From the NCBI GenBank assembly GCA_905215935.1, contig CAJMRY010000002.1:248001-312000 (forward strand): DNA of 64,000 nt. Reading direction: 5' to 3'. This document shows positions 11,246-19,241 of the stretch, piece after piece. Source of the DNA: an uncultured bacterium (GTDB lineage Bacteria; Bacillota; Clostridia; TANB77; CAG-508). The notes beneath the pieces are model-generated. The model was given only the letters and a program-made list of their open reading frames with translations, was not told the origin of the DNA and did no database searches. Each line of letters opens with the position of its first letter. The first letter of the stretch is position 1. Made by a program: the position numbers and the translations under genes.

Positions 11246-11999
11246 TCAGTACAATATATATAAATCAAATTTTTATTTATTTACTCTAAATAGAATTGTT
11301 GAAGTAATAGTATATATATTTGTATGGCAAGCAATATATAATCAAACAGGAGAGTTAGCAGGTGGATTTTCCATAAATCAAATGATTACTTATTATATTT
11401 TATCAGTAACTATTAGTCCACTTGTACATTGGGGAATAAACGAAGATATAGCATATTCTATAAGAAATGGACAAATTAATAAAGAATTGTTAAATCCAAT
11501 TAGTTATTTTAAATATTATTTTGGTATAAATTTAGGAGAGATGGGATTTGCATTAGTAGTTGGATTTGCAACTTTTATAATATGTAGCATATTCTGGAGT
11601 GTAGTATTTCCATCAAGTTTAGGAAAATTTATGATGTTTATAGTAGTAATATTACTTGGAATACCAATAACATTTTTCTTACAAATGATAGTTGGAATAA
11701 CAGGTTTTTATACTAATTCAATTTGGGGAATGCAAATACTAAGAAAAGCAGTTATTTCTATATTTGCAGGTATGATAGCTCCAATTACATTATTTCCTAA
11801 TTGGTTTCAGAAATTAGCTAATATATTACCATTTAAAGAATTAATATATACACCAATAAATATATGGTTAGGACGAGTGCCAATAAATGATATATATTTT
11901 ATAATAATTAAGCAAGTAATATGGGCAATTATTTTATATAGTATAGCAAAGATATTTTTTAATCATGCTGTTAAAAAGGTAACAATAAACGGAGGATAA
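11205..11999 (+). CDS. ABC-2 family permease, first subunit
   Basis: 264 aa, six predicted hydrophobic segments, with family-like motifs FTLNRIVEVIVYIFVWQAIY near the N-terminus and NGQINKELLNPISYF in the cytoplasmic loop. The start ATG lies inside the end of the ATPase gene with AAGGAG shortly before it, which implies translational coupling. It ends one base before the next permease, with which it should form the membrane channel. Confidence 0.82.
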   Translation: MIKSMIALAKMQFSQYNIYKSNFYLFTLNRIVEVIVYIFVWQAIYNQTGELAGGFSINQMITYYILSVTISPLVHWGINEDIAYSIRNGQINKELLNPISYFKYYFGINLGEMGFALVVGFATFIICSIFWSVVFPSSLGKFMMFIVVILLGIPITFFLQMIVGITGFYTNSIWGMQILRKAVISIFAGMIAPITLFPNWFQKLANILPFKELIYTPINIWLGRVPINDIYFIIIKQVIWAIILYSIAKIFFNHAVKKVTINGG

Positions 12000-12000
12000 A

Positions 12001-12795
12001 ATGACAAGAGTATTATATAATATAAAATTATATTTTTCATTTCTATTAGCATCATTAAAAGAAATACTGATTTATAGAGTAGATTGTATAGTTGGAGTAG
12101 TATCACAAATTATTAGCCAATTAGTTGAAATTATATTTATATGGATAGCGTTTCAAAATACAGAGAATCTAGCTGGATGGAATTTTAAACAAGTTTTTTT
12201 ATTATATGGAATTACATTAATTGCAATAGGAATCGCAGATTTTTGTTTTGATGAATTATATGATTTAGGACCTAAATATATAAAACAAGGTGAATTCGAT
12301 AAAATCATGTTAAGACCAGTACATCCATTATTATCAATAATAGGGAGTTCTAGAGCTTTTACAGCAATAGGATATTTAGGATTGGGATTTACAATTACTA
12401 TTAGTATGTTTATAAAACTTAGTATACCAGTAACAATACTTTTAATACTAAAGATATTATTCTTTAGCATAATAGGAGCTTTAATAATAGGAGCAATTAA
12501 TACAATTTGCAGTATTACATCCTTTTGGACATATAGATCAAATGAATTTATATGGTCATTTTTCAAGATGTATACATTTGCTCAATATCCAATAGACATA
12601 TATAACAAATTTATTAAAATATTAATTACAGTAATTTTGCCATTTGCATTTGTGTCATATTATCCTACTATGGATTATTTAGGAATAAATACATATATGA
12701 CATATTTATCTCCAATTATAGCGATTATTTTATGGATCGTTGCAGTTAAACTATGGAATTTTGCTTTGAAGAAGTATAGAAGTACAGGGAATTAA
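12001..12795 (+). CDS. ABC-2 family permease, second subunit
   Basis: 264 aa with six hydrophobic segments. The loop KQGEFDKIMLRPVHPL is the characteristic counterpart of the first permease's NGQINKELLNP loop. AACGGAGG just before the ATG is its ribosome binding site and also ends the previous gene. It completes an ATPase plus two-permease operon. Substrate unknown. Confidence 0.82.
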   Translation: MTRVLYNIKLYFSFLLASLKEILIYRVDCIVGVVSQIISQLVEIIFIWIAFQNTENLAGWNFKQVFLLYGITLIAIGIADFCFDELYDLGPKYIKQGEFDKIMLRPVHPLLSIIGSSRAFTAIGYLGLGFTITISMFIKLSIPVTILLILKILFFSIIGALIIGAINTICSITSFWTYRSNEFIWSFFKMYTFAQYPIDIYNKFIKILITVILPFAFVSYYPTMDYLGINTYMTYLSPIIAIILWIVAVKLWNFALKKYRSTGN

Positions 12796-13019
12796 GATTA
12801 TAAATAAAGATATTTTATAATGGCAAGAATAATTATTTTGTTATGCAGTATTTTAAAAATATAAATATCATTTATTATTAATAGAACTTACTAAATAATG
12901 TAATATAAAGAGAAAAAAACTGATCATATTGTAACATTGAAATTGTAGAAAAGGGCGTTAACATAATATATAATAAAAATATCAGAGGATTCTGAAATAA
13001 TTAAATGAGGTAAAAGAAA

Positions 13020-13508
13020 ATGACAAAGGAACAAATGATCCAAGAGATGGAGGAGTTGGAAACACGCCTTCGGAAACTGAGAAAAGAGGTTACCATGATG
13101 CCAACAGACGAAAAGCCAATTAGCATTGCAAGTAGGGTGGAGGATGTTAAAACTATGTCTTTAGGAATTGACAGAGTTGTAATTTACAATCTTCACGAAT
13201 TGGGTATACCATCTAACTTGAGTGGTTATAAATACCTAAAGACAGCCCTAAAGCTATTGGTTGAGGGTAAAGTTTCGAGTGACTTTTCGGTTACTAAGGA
13301 ATTGTACCCAGAAGTGGCAAAATTGCATGGTAAAACTTCACAACAAGTTGAACGTGCAATTAGACATGCTATCGAGGTTGCATATGACAGAGGTGATTTG
13401 AAGTTCTGGGAAGCTCTTTTTGGATATTCAGCATCGTACAAGAAGGGTAAGCCAACAAATTCAGAGTTCATCGCAACTATTGTGGAGCACATAAACAATT
13501 TTACCTAA
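13020..13508 (+). CDS. Spo0A C-terminal DNA-binding domain protein without receiver (island A)
   Basis: 162 aa after GAGGT. Residues ~45-160 match the Spo0A effector fold: LHELGIPSNLSGYKYL, then ELYPEVAKLHGKT, QVERAIRHAIEVA (recognition helix), and LFGYSASYKKGKPTNSEFIA. The phospho-receiver domain is absent; a short coiled leader replaces it. Composition is richer in GC than the neighbours. Codon 18 is an in-frame CGG at 13071-13073 read as Arg; the +1 rule of this genome would put TGA two codons later. Likely acquired, perhaps a sporulation-type regulator. Confidence 0.8.
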   Translation: MTKEQMIQEMEELETRLRKLRKEVTMMPTDEKPISIASRVEDVKTMSLGIDRVVIYNLHELGIPSNLSGYKYLKTALKLLVEGKVSSDFSVTKELYPEVAKLHGKTSQQVERAIRHAIEVAYDRGDLKFWEALFGYSASYKKGKPTNSEFIATIVEHINNFT

Positions 13509-13546
13509 GTATTAGGCGTTACCGATTAATTGGTAACGCCTAATAC
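13509..13546. terminator. Bidirectional terminator between convergent genes
   Basis: A long near-perfect inverted repeat starting GTATTAGGCG and ending CGCCTAATAC with a short loop, lying between the stops of two converging island genes. Tracts flank both sides. It is one of the strongest GC-containing hairpins in the window. Confidence 0.82.
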
Positions 13547-13572
13547 TACTTTTAACTCTTCAAACACACTAT

Positions 13573-14097
13573 CTAAAAAGTATAATCATTAAGGTTAATA
13601 GTAAAGTGTGCAAGATTATTGCTAACCGGTTTAATGCCAAGCATTCTAGCAAGTGTGCGCATAAAACCGTTATGTGTTACAACGAGAATTCTTTCTTCAC
13701 CTGTATATTTTTCAGCCATAGAGGTTAAAAAACTCAAAGCTCGTTTTTCGACACTTTCGTTACTTTCTGCTTTTTCTGGAGCATAGATACCTTTTTTGAA
13801 TTTTGCCCTTAAGTCCTGATCTACAGAAGTTTTAGGAACACCTTCCCAAACACCAAGGCATATTTCAATAATTCTGTAATCGACTTTAAAGTATACATTT
13901 GGAAAGATTGCATGTAGTGTCTGATGAGTTTTTTTTAGTGGTGAACAATAGTAGTCGTCAAATTCAGGAAATTCATTCCTTAAATTTTTAGCAAGTTCTG
14001 AGCCTTTTTCTGAAATGTTACAATCAGAAAGTCCACAAAAAAGCCCATTTCTGTTAAACTCAGTTTCTGCATGACGTAAAAATGTAAGTGTTGCCAT
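13573..14097 (-). CDS. Histidine phosphatase (phosphoglycerate-mutase-like), island A
   Basis: 174 aa with AAGGATG before ATG 14097. The catalytic RHG-type motif is LRHAETEFNRNGLFCG at the N-terminus; YCSPLKKTHQT, CLGVWEG (catalytic acid region) and VVTHNGFMR supply the second histidine. Soluble. Substrate unknown; this family includes alpha-ribazole phosphatase and broad phosphatases. The base composition is island-like and it converges on the Spo0A-like gene. No in-frame CGG seen. Confidence 0.85.
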   Translation of the reverse strand: MATLTFLRHAETEFNRNGLFCGLSDCNISEKGSELAKNLRNEFPEFDDYYCSPLKKTHQTLHAIFPNVYFKVDYRIIEICLGVWEGVPKTSVDQDLRAKFKKGIYAPEKAESNESVEKRALSFLTSMAEKYTGEERILVVTHNGFMRTLARMLGIKPVSNNLAHFTINLNDYTF

Positions 14098-14133
14098 AAA
14101 ATTTCATCCTTTCATATAGCTTGTTATAGCTTC

Positions 14134-15189
14134 TTAGAATACTTCAAATCCTCTTGCTGAAATAGAAGCAAGTTGCTTGAGCTCTGCCACTATCTTAGCG
14201 GGATTCTGTGCGAGTGTTTTTTTTACACATGTTTCAAGAGGTGTCTTTTCAGCTCTATTAAAAGCATCTGCTCCAATTGAAAGACTGACATTAGAATAAA
14301 GAACCTTTTGGCCAATACATATTCCTCTGTCAGATGTGTAGTGAATGTCTCCATCATAGATTTCGACACCAAAGCCATGAGGAAAATACTTTGTAGTCTC
14401 AAGGGGCTTTACTAGATAAATGTTTTTACCAGGAGCCGTAAGTAGAGGGACAATTCCATCTGTTTCCCACTGTACTCCAATGCAAACTGTGTTTCTATCA
14501 GGCATCCCATAATGTTGAACATTAAGAATTTCCTTATCAGATATGCCTTCAAGAACAGATTCACAAAAATCAGAATTTCTCTTCTGATTAAATGGTAGTA
14601 AGTTTTCAGCGATTGCATAAAACTTTTCAGCACAAGAACCTGTAATGTAGTGTAAGCTTCTTTTTGAGTCGGTTGGAAGTACAACTTTTTTTATTTTGTC
14701 TTCATACCAAACCCCTTTATAAGGATAAAGCTCGCTTCGATATTCATTAGCGCTTGCATGTACAACAAGATACTGACCTTCTTCTAAATAGCCATCACCA
14801 TTAGAGTACATTAATGAGACAAAATGATTGCCTCTATTAAAGTTATTCCATGTATAAGGCTTAGGACTTTTCTCCATTGCAGAGAAAACTCTTGTCTTAA
14901 AATCTTGTACTGAAATTTTGCATCGGAGTTTAAAAATTACAACTCCACACACATTTACAGTTGTGCCAACAGGTACAAATGGTTCTTTTGTGTCAGTTAC
15001 TTTAGTTACTGTACCAGTAAAATGACCATCAAGCATTCTTGTAACATTGTGAGCAGGACAAGCATCTGTCATAACTGTAATTTCTACATTATCAGAGCCT
15101 GATGCAATCCGAAGTAGCTCTTCAGTTCCTTTCAAAGCTTCAAGTATCATGACTTGAGTTTTGTCATTCAAAGAAAGGTTTGTAATCAT
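14134..15189 (-). CDS. Unknown conserved-looking 351 aa protein, island A
   Basis: AAGGAGAT precedes ATG 15189. I do not recognise the family with confidence. Visible features are a possible metal-binding TDACPAHN near residue 45, GNHFVSL near 124, LVVHASANEYR near 143, and a CVKKTL tail. The GNHF and VVHA pieces faintly recall RtcB RNA-ligase motifs, but spacing and surrounding residues differ, so this is only a lead. Codon 27 is in-frame CGG (15109-15111) used as Arg. It ends 36 bases before the phosphatase start, likely one operon. Confidence 0.6.
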   Translation of the reverse strand: MITNLSLNDKTQVMILEALKGTEELLRIASGSDNVEITVMTDACPAHNVTRMLDGHFTGTVTKVTDTKEPFVPVGTTVNVCGVVIFKLRCKISVQDFKTRVFSAMEKSPKPYTWNNFNRGNHFVSLMYSNGDGYLEEGQYLVVHASANEYRSELYPYKGVWYEDKIKKVVLPTDSKRSLHYITGSCAEKFYAIAENLLPFNQKRNSDFCESVLEGISDKEILNVQHYGMPDRNTVCIGVQWETDGIVPLLTAPGKNIYLVKPLETTKYFPHGFGVEIYDGDIHYTSDRGICIGQKVLYSNVSLSIGADAFNRAEKTPLETCVKKTLAQNPAKIVAELKQLASISARGFEVF

Positions 15190-15479
15190 TAGTAGATATC
15201 TCCTTTTAATAAAATAAGATTTTTATAGTGAACTATACAAAATATTTCACTATAGATTGTAAAAAATGAATTTACATAATTAAATTATAAAAAGGATGAA
15301 GACTAATATCAAAACCCAAAAAATATCAAATTGATAATTTTTTTATCAATTTGGAAAAATAATAAATTGATTTAAAATATAAAGAATAGTATAATTTAAT
15401 ATAAGAAAGTCAATATATTATATTTAGCAGAAAATAGAGGTTTTGTATAATGTAATAAAAACTATTGTCTGGAGGTATT

Positions 15480-17765
15480 ATGAATAGTGATGAATTATTA
15501 AAACAAAAAAGATCAAATATATTATCCGAATTAGTAAATAAAATAAAGGAAGCAATTAATAAAAATAAAATTAAAGGTGAAAAATCTAGTAAGATATTTA
15601 TTTATTCTAGACTTGCAGATTATACTTTTTATTCAGAAGTAAGTATAAGAAAATTTTTAACTGGTATATTACCAAAAGATATATCTAGTTTTATAGAAGG
15701 TATAATTGCATATTCTAAATATGTAGGAATAGAAGAGGAATATCTGCAAGAGTTTGCAAAAGCATATGTTAGTGCTGCAAATGCAATTATCATAAGTCAA
15801 GATAGTAAAATAAAAACAAGAAATAATTTAATTCCACAAGATTTAACTTCCATCATAAGACCAAAAAAGTTAACAGAATTTTTAGACAACTTTTTAAAAG
15901 ATGATGTAAATATTTCATATATATATGGATATAGTTTAACTGGAAAAACAAAATCTGTAATGGCATATATAAGTGATGTAATAAATAGAAATGTTTATGA
16001 AAATATTATGTGGCAAGAACTAAAAGAAGAAAATCAAAAAGAATATATATATAATCTTATTCTTAATTTTACAACTAGCAATAAAGAGAATGTAGATAGA
16101 GAAATTAAGGAAGAGGTTTGTATAAACTTTCTTAAAAATTCAAAATCTATTATTGTATTAGATTTTGACCAATGTGAAATAAAAAAAGATGTATTAAGTT
16201 TATTAAAAGAAATTGCTAAATATACTAAGATAATAATAATATCATCAAATCCTTTTAATAAATATGAAAAAGAACTAGAGTTTTATACAAGGTCTTTTTC
16301 TACAAACAACTTTATAGAGAAACAGGAATTTGAAAAGATGCTAAGACTAAATAATCTTGGAAATATAGTTTTAGATAATAAACCAGAATTAATTGAAAAA
16401 TTATATATTTTAAGTGGAGGATTTCCTTTTGTAGCAACATATATATTAAAACAGATTATTGAAGAAAATCAAATGGGAGTTCCATTAAATGAAGCAATTG
16501 AAAAACATTCAAATTATGAAACAAATGAGTATGGGAAGTTGGCTTCTAAGATAATAGAAAAGAGCTGGAGTAGGTTAAGTAATTTAGCAAAACAAATTAT
16601 TATTACTTGTTCAAAATTTAAGTATTCTGTATCTAGTAAATTAGTTGCATACATTTGTAATATAGAAGTAACAAATCCAAAATGGAGAGAAGCTTTAAAA
16701 GAATTATATGATAAAGATTTAATTACTTCGATAATATTAAATAATCCAAGATTTGATGTTAATAATATGATTAAAGTTTTAATATTAACATATAGTAAAG
16801 AAGAATATGATGAAAAGAATTTTGTAAGTAAAATATCAGAGTATTATGTAGAATTATCTAAGAACATTGGAGAATGTTATAATGATTTAGATAAACTAAA
16901 GATATTAGATGACATAGATGAATGGAATATAGTATTACAAGTATTAGATTACTTAGAAAGTTCTAAAAAGTATAAAGAATATATAAGTATAGTAAGAGAG
17001 TTAAAATATTATATTTATGTACGTGGTATGTGGAAATTAGGTGATGAATCGTTACATTTAAAAAGAAGCTTATTAGCAAAAGAAATAAATAATAAAACAG
17101 AGGAACTAGAAGGATTATGTGATTATATAAACATATGTTCAAAATCTAAAAATAAGCAAGAAGCAGAAAAATATCTAGAAGTAGCTAAAAAAATTGTAGA
17201 TGAAAATTATGATAATATAGATAAAAGAGTTATTTGCTTATATTTTCATGTACAAGCATTATATCTAAATAATTGTTTAGGGGATTATAAAAAGGCCTAT
17301 GATATATGGGTAAATAACAGAGAAAAATATTTTGACTATGTAAATGAATATAGGAAGTTAGTTAATAGACTATGGGAAGATAGATGTTACTTAAAAATTG
17401 AAAAGAATATAGATAAGGTATGTGATAGATTAATAGAAAGCCTAAATAATGTCAAAGAGAAAAATTTTACTAGATGTATTGTTGATTATGAATTATTAAT
17501 AGCGAGTAAAAAGGTTGAAAAATTTGAAAAAACAAAGGATATAAATTACTTGAATGATGCTAAAATATGGCTAGAAGAGGCAAAAGAAATTTTAGAATCT
17601 AATAGTAAGGATATTAGAAATGAAGCTTTTTATTATAAATTACAAGCAATAATAAGCAAATATGAAGATAACCAAGAAGAAAAGAATAAATTTGTAGAAA
17701 AGGCGATAGAATTGTATAAGTTAATGAATTGTAAACAAGATATTATATTTTTAGAATATATATAG
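15480..17765 (+). CDS. STAND-like NTPase with helical repeat C-terminus
   Basis: ATG 15480 follows GGAGG, so the earlier in-frame start at 15465 is not preferred. 761 aa. Residues 1-110 look helical and possibly HTH-like. A Walker A variant YGYSLTGKTKS lies near residue 155, and Walker B-like SIIVLDFDQCE near 225, followed by a winged-helix-like segment (SGGFPFVATYIL). The last ~300 residues are TPR-like helices. The architecture is that of signal-transducing STAND ATPases used in regulation or defence. It stands alone, next to an IS scar. Confidence 0.7.
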   Translation: MNSDELLKQKRSNILSELVNKIKEAINKNKIKGEKSSKIFIYSRLADYTFYSEVSIRKFLTGILPKDISSFIEGIIAYSKYVGIEEEYLQEFAKAYVSAANAIIISQDSKIKTRNNLIPQDLTSIIRPKKLTEFLDNFLKDDVNISYIYGYSLTGKTKSVMAYISDVINRNVYENIMWQELKEENQKEYIYNLILNFTTSNKENVDREIKEEVCINFLKNSKSIIVLDFDQCEIKKDVLSLLKEIAKYTKIIIISSNPFNKYEKELEFYTRSFSTNNFIEKQEFEKMLRLNNLGNIVLDNKPELIEKLYILSGGFPFVATYILKQIIEENQMGVPLNEAIEKHSNYETNEYGKLASKIIEKSWSRLSNLAKQIIITCSKFKYSVSSKLVAYICNIEVTNPKWREALKELYDKDLITSIILNNPRFDVNNMIKVLILTYSKEEYDEKNFVSKISEYYVELSKNIGECYNDLDKLKILDDIDEWNIVLQVLDYLESSKKYKEYISIVRELKYYIYVRGMWKLGDESLHLKRSLLAKEINNKTEELEGLCDYINICSKSKNKQEAEKYLEVAKKIVDENYDNIDKRVICLYFHVQALYLNNCLGDYKKAYDIWVNNREKYFDYVNEYRKLVNRLWEDRCYLKIEKNIDKVCDRLIESLNNVKEKNFTRCIVDYELLIASKKVEKFEKTKDINYLNDAKIWLEEAKEILESNSKDIRNEAFYYKLQAIISKYEDNQEEKNKFVEKAIELYKLMNCKQDIIFLEYI

Positions 17766-17805
17766 AATGTTAATATAAAAAAACAAAAGAGATGCCATTT
17801 GAAGT

Positions 17806-17995
17806 GAACCCCATTTAGTTCACAAAAATAAAAGAGACATGATAAAATAACACTTATCGAAAGGTAGGTGTTATTTTTTATGAGTAAACATTATTCAGAA
17901 GAATTAAAAAATGAAATTGTCAAAAACTTGAAGAAAAAAATTATAAAATTACTATTGTTATCAAGTTATATATCACTCACTCATTTCAAAATGTA
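17806..17995 (+). mobile_element. IS3-type insertion sequence scar with truncated transposase start
   Basis: An IS-like end GAACCCCATTTAGTTCAC is followed by a small ORF at ATG 17880 whose product begins MSKHYSEELKNEIVK, the usual opening of IS3-family OrfA. Similarity breaks after about 20 codons; the next bases resemble the family only in another frame (EEKNYKI), and no second ORF or opposite end follows. It overlaps the 3' end of the CYTH gene on the other strand. A decayed remnant. Confidence 0.7.
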
Positions 17996-18467
17996 GCGAT
18001 TCTCTTTTTTGAATTTCTTTTATTGTTTGAATTACTTCTTCTCGAGATAGTTGTATGATACTTCCATCTTTTCCTAATAAAGTAGATGTTATTTCAGAAC
18101 CCAACCAATCAGGTTTTCTAAAACGACAATAATCTTCATAGTCCTTACATTCTATATCTGTAATACATAATCCTTCATATTGTCCTTTATATATTTTTAA
18201 TTTAATGTTATCAGATAATAAATAATTTTCTCTTTTTATAAGTTTGTCACAATCTTTTGTTAATTCCTGAAATGCGTCTTTTGTTATCAATATCTTTTTT
18301 TTATAAGTACCAAAAACGCTTTCAATTTCAAATTTTTCACCTCTTCTTTGAACTCTAACTTGACCTTGTTTACCGATGTATGTAAAATATCGTTCATAAA
18401 TAATAGGTTGTAAGCTTTTTATATCTGGAATCTTATTTACTAAAAACTTTTTTTCGTATTTTTTCAT
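17973..18467 (-). CDS. CYTH-domain (triphosphate tunnel) protein
   Basis: 164 aa. The N-terminal EKKFLVNKIP is the CYTH ExExK-type opening, then RYFTYIGKQGQVRVQRRG and ECKDYEDY with later SEIT, giving the alternating acidic and basic tunnel strands. Such proteins hydrolyse triphosphates or bind nucleotide/thiamin triphosphate. Short for the family but complete. Downstream end overlaps the IS scar, so the final codons may be altered by that insertion. Confidence 0.7.
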   Translation of the reverse strand: MKKYEKKFLVNKIPDIKSLQPIIYERYFTYIGKQGQVRVQRRGEKFEIESVFGTYKKKILITKDAFQELTKDCDKLIKRENYLLSDNIKLKIYKGQYEGLCITDIECKDYEDYCRFRKPDWLGSEITSTLLGKDGSIIQLSREEVIQTIKEIQKRESLHFEMSE

Positions 18468-18758
18468 TTTTTCACATCTTTCCTTTTTATTTTTATATAA
18501 TATATAATATATACTTATATTAAGTCTATATTAAAAACAAAAAAAGATATCAAATAGACATTTTTTTGTAAAATTAAGAAACAGTTAGGAGTTAATTAAA
18601 AAGTAATAAATAAAGAGTTCTATTTAACATTATTTAGGAAAAAAACTTGATTTTTATATGAGTAATAATTATAGATATATATTCTTGCAAATGATAAAGG
18701 TTAGTATTATAATTATAAAAATAATAAGATAGTTATATAAAAGATAGGAGAAAGTAAG

Positions 18759-19124
18759 ATGGGAGGAATTAGTGTATTATTAATGATGCTAATAATGTTG
18801 GTTTTGGTGATAGCATTTATAATGGTAGGTATTATGGCTGTAGTTATGTTTGTAGCAGCTACTATATTAACGATAGTGTGTGTAGTAAAAAAAGAAGAAA
18901 GAAAAGCAAGTGGCAAACAATTAGGGGCAAAAGTAGCAATACCAGTAACTTTATATTTAGTTAGTATACCAATATTAATTTTTATGGTAAGTATTATATT
19001 TTCATGTATTTTAACAAATAATAAAAGTGATAATACAAAGTATTATGATAGATATAATCAGAATAACAGTATATATCATGATTATGATGATGTAGATTAC
19101 ATTTTTGATACAATTTGTCCATAA
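18759..19124 (+). CDS. Small membrane protein, unknown
   Basis: 121 aa with TAGGAGAAAG before ATG. Two hydrophobic segments (about residues 5-42 and 59-85) separated by a basic loop KKEERKASGKQ, then a Tyr/Asn/Asp-rich tail. I do not recognise a family. A strong hairpin follows it, so it is probably monocistronic. Confidence 0.55.
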   Translation: MGGISVLLMMLIMLVLVIAFIMVGIMAVVMFVAATILTIVCVVKKEERKASGKQLGAKVAIPVTLYLVSIPILIFMVSIIFSCILTNNKSDNTKYYDRYNQNNSIYHDYDDVDYIFDTICP

Positions 19125-19161
19125 ACAATAATATTTTCGTGAATTTCATGTGAATTGTAAT

Positions 19162-19204
19162 AATACCATCTTGAAAATTTATATATAAGATGGTATTATT
19201 TGTT
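19162..19204 (+). terminator. Rho-independent terminator
   Basis: Inverted repeat AATACCATCTT / AAGATGGTATT with a short AT loop followed by ATTTGTTTT, directly after the small membrane protein gene and before the ABC fusion gene. Confidence 0.8.
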
Positions 19205-19241
19205 TTGATTTTATAAAATTAAATAAAAAAGGAGAAACGAA

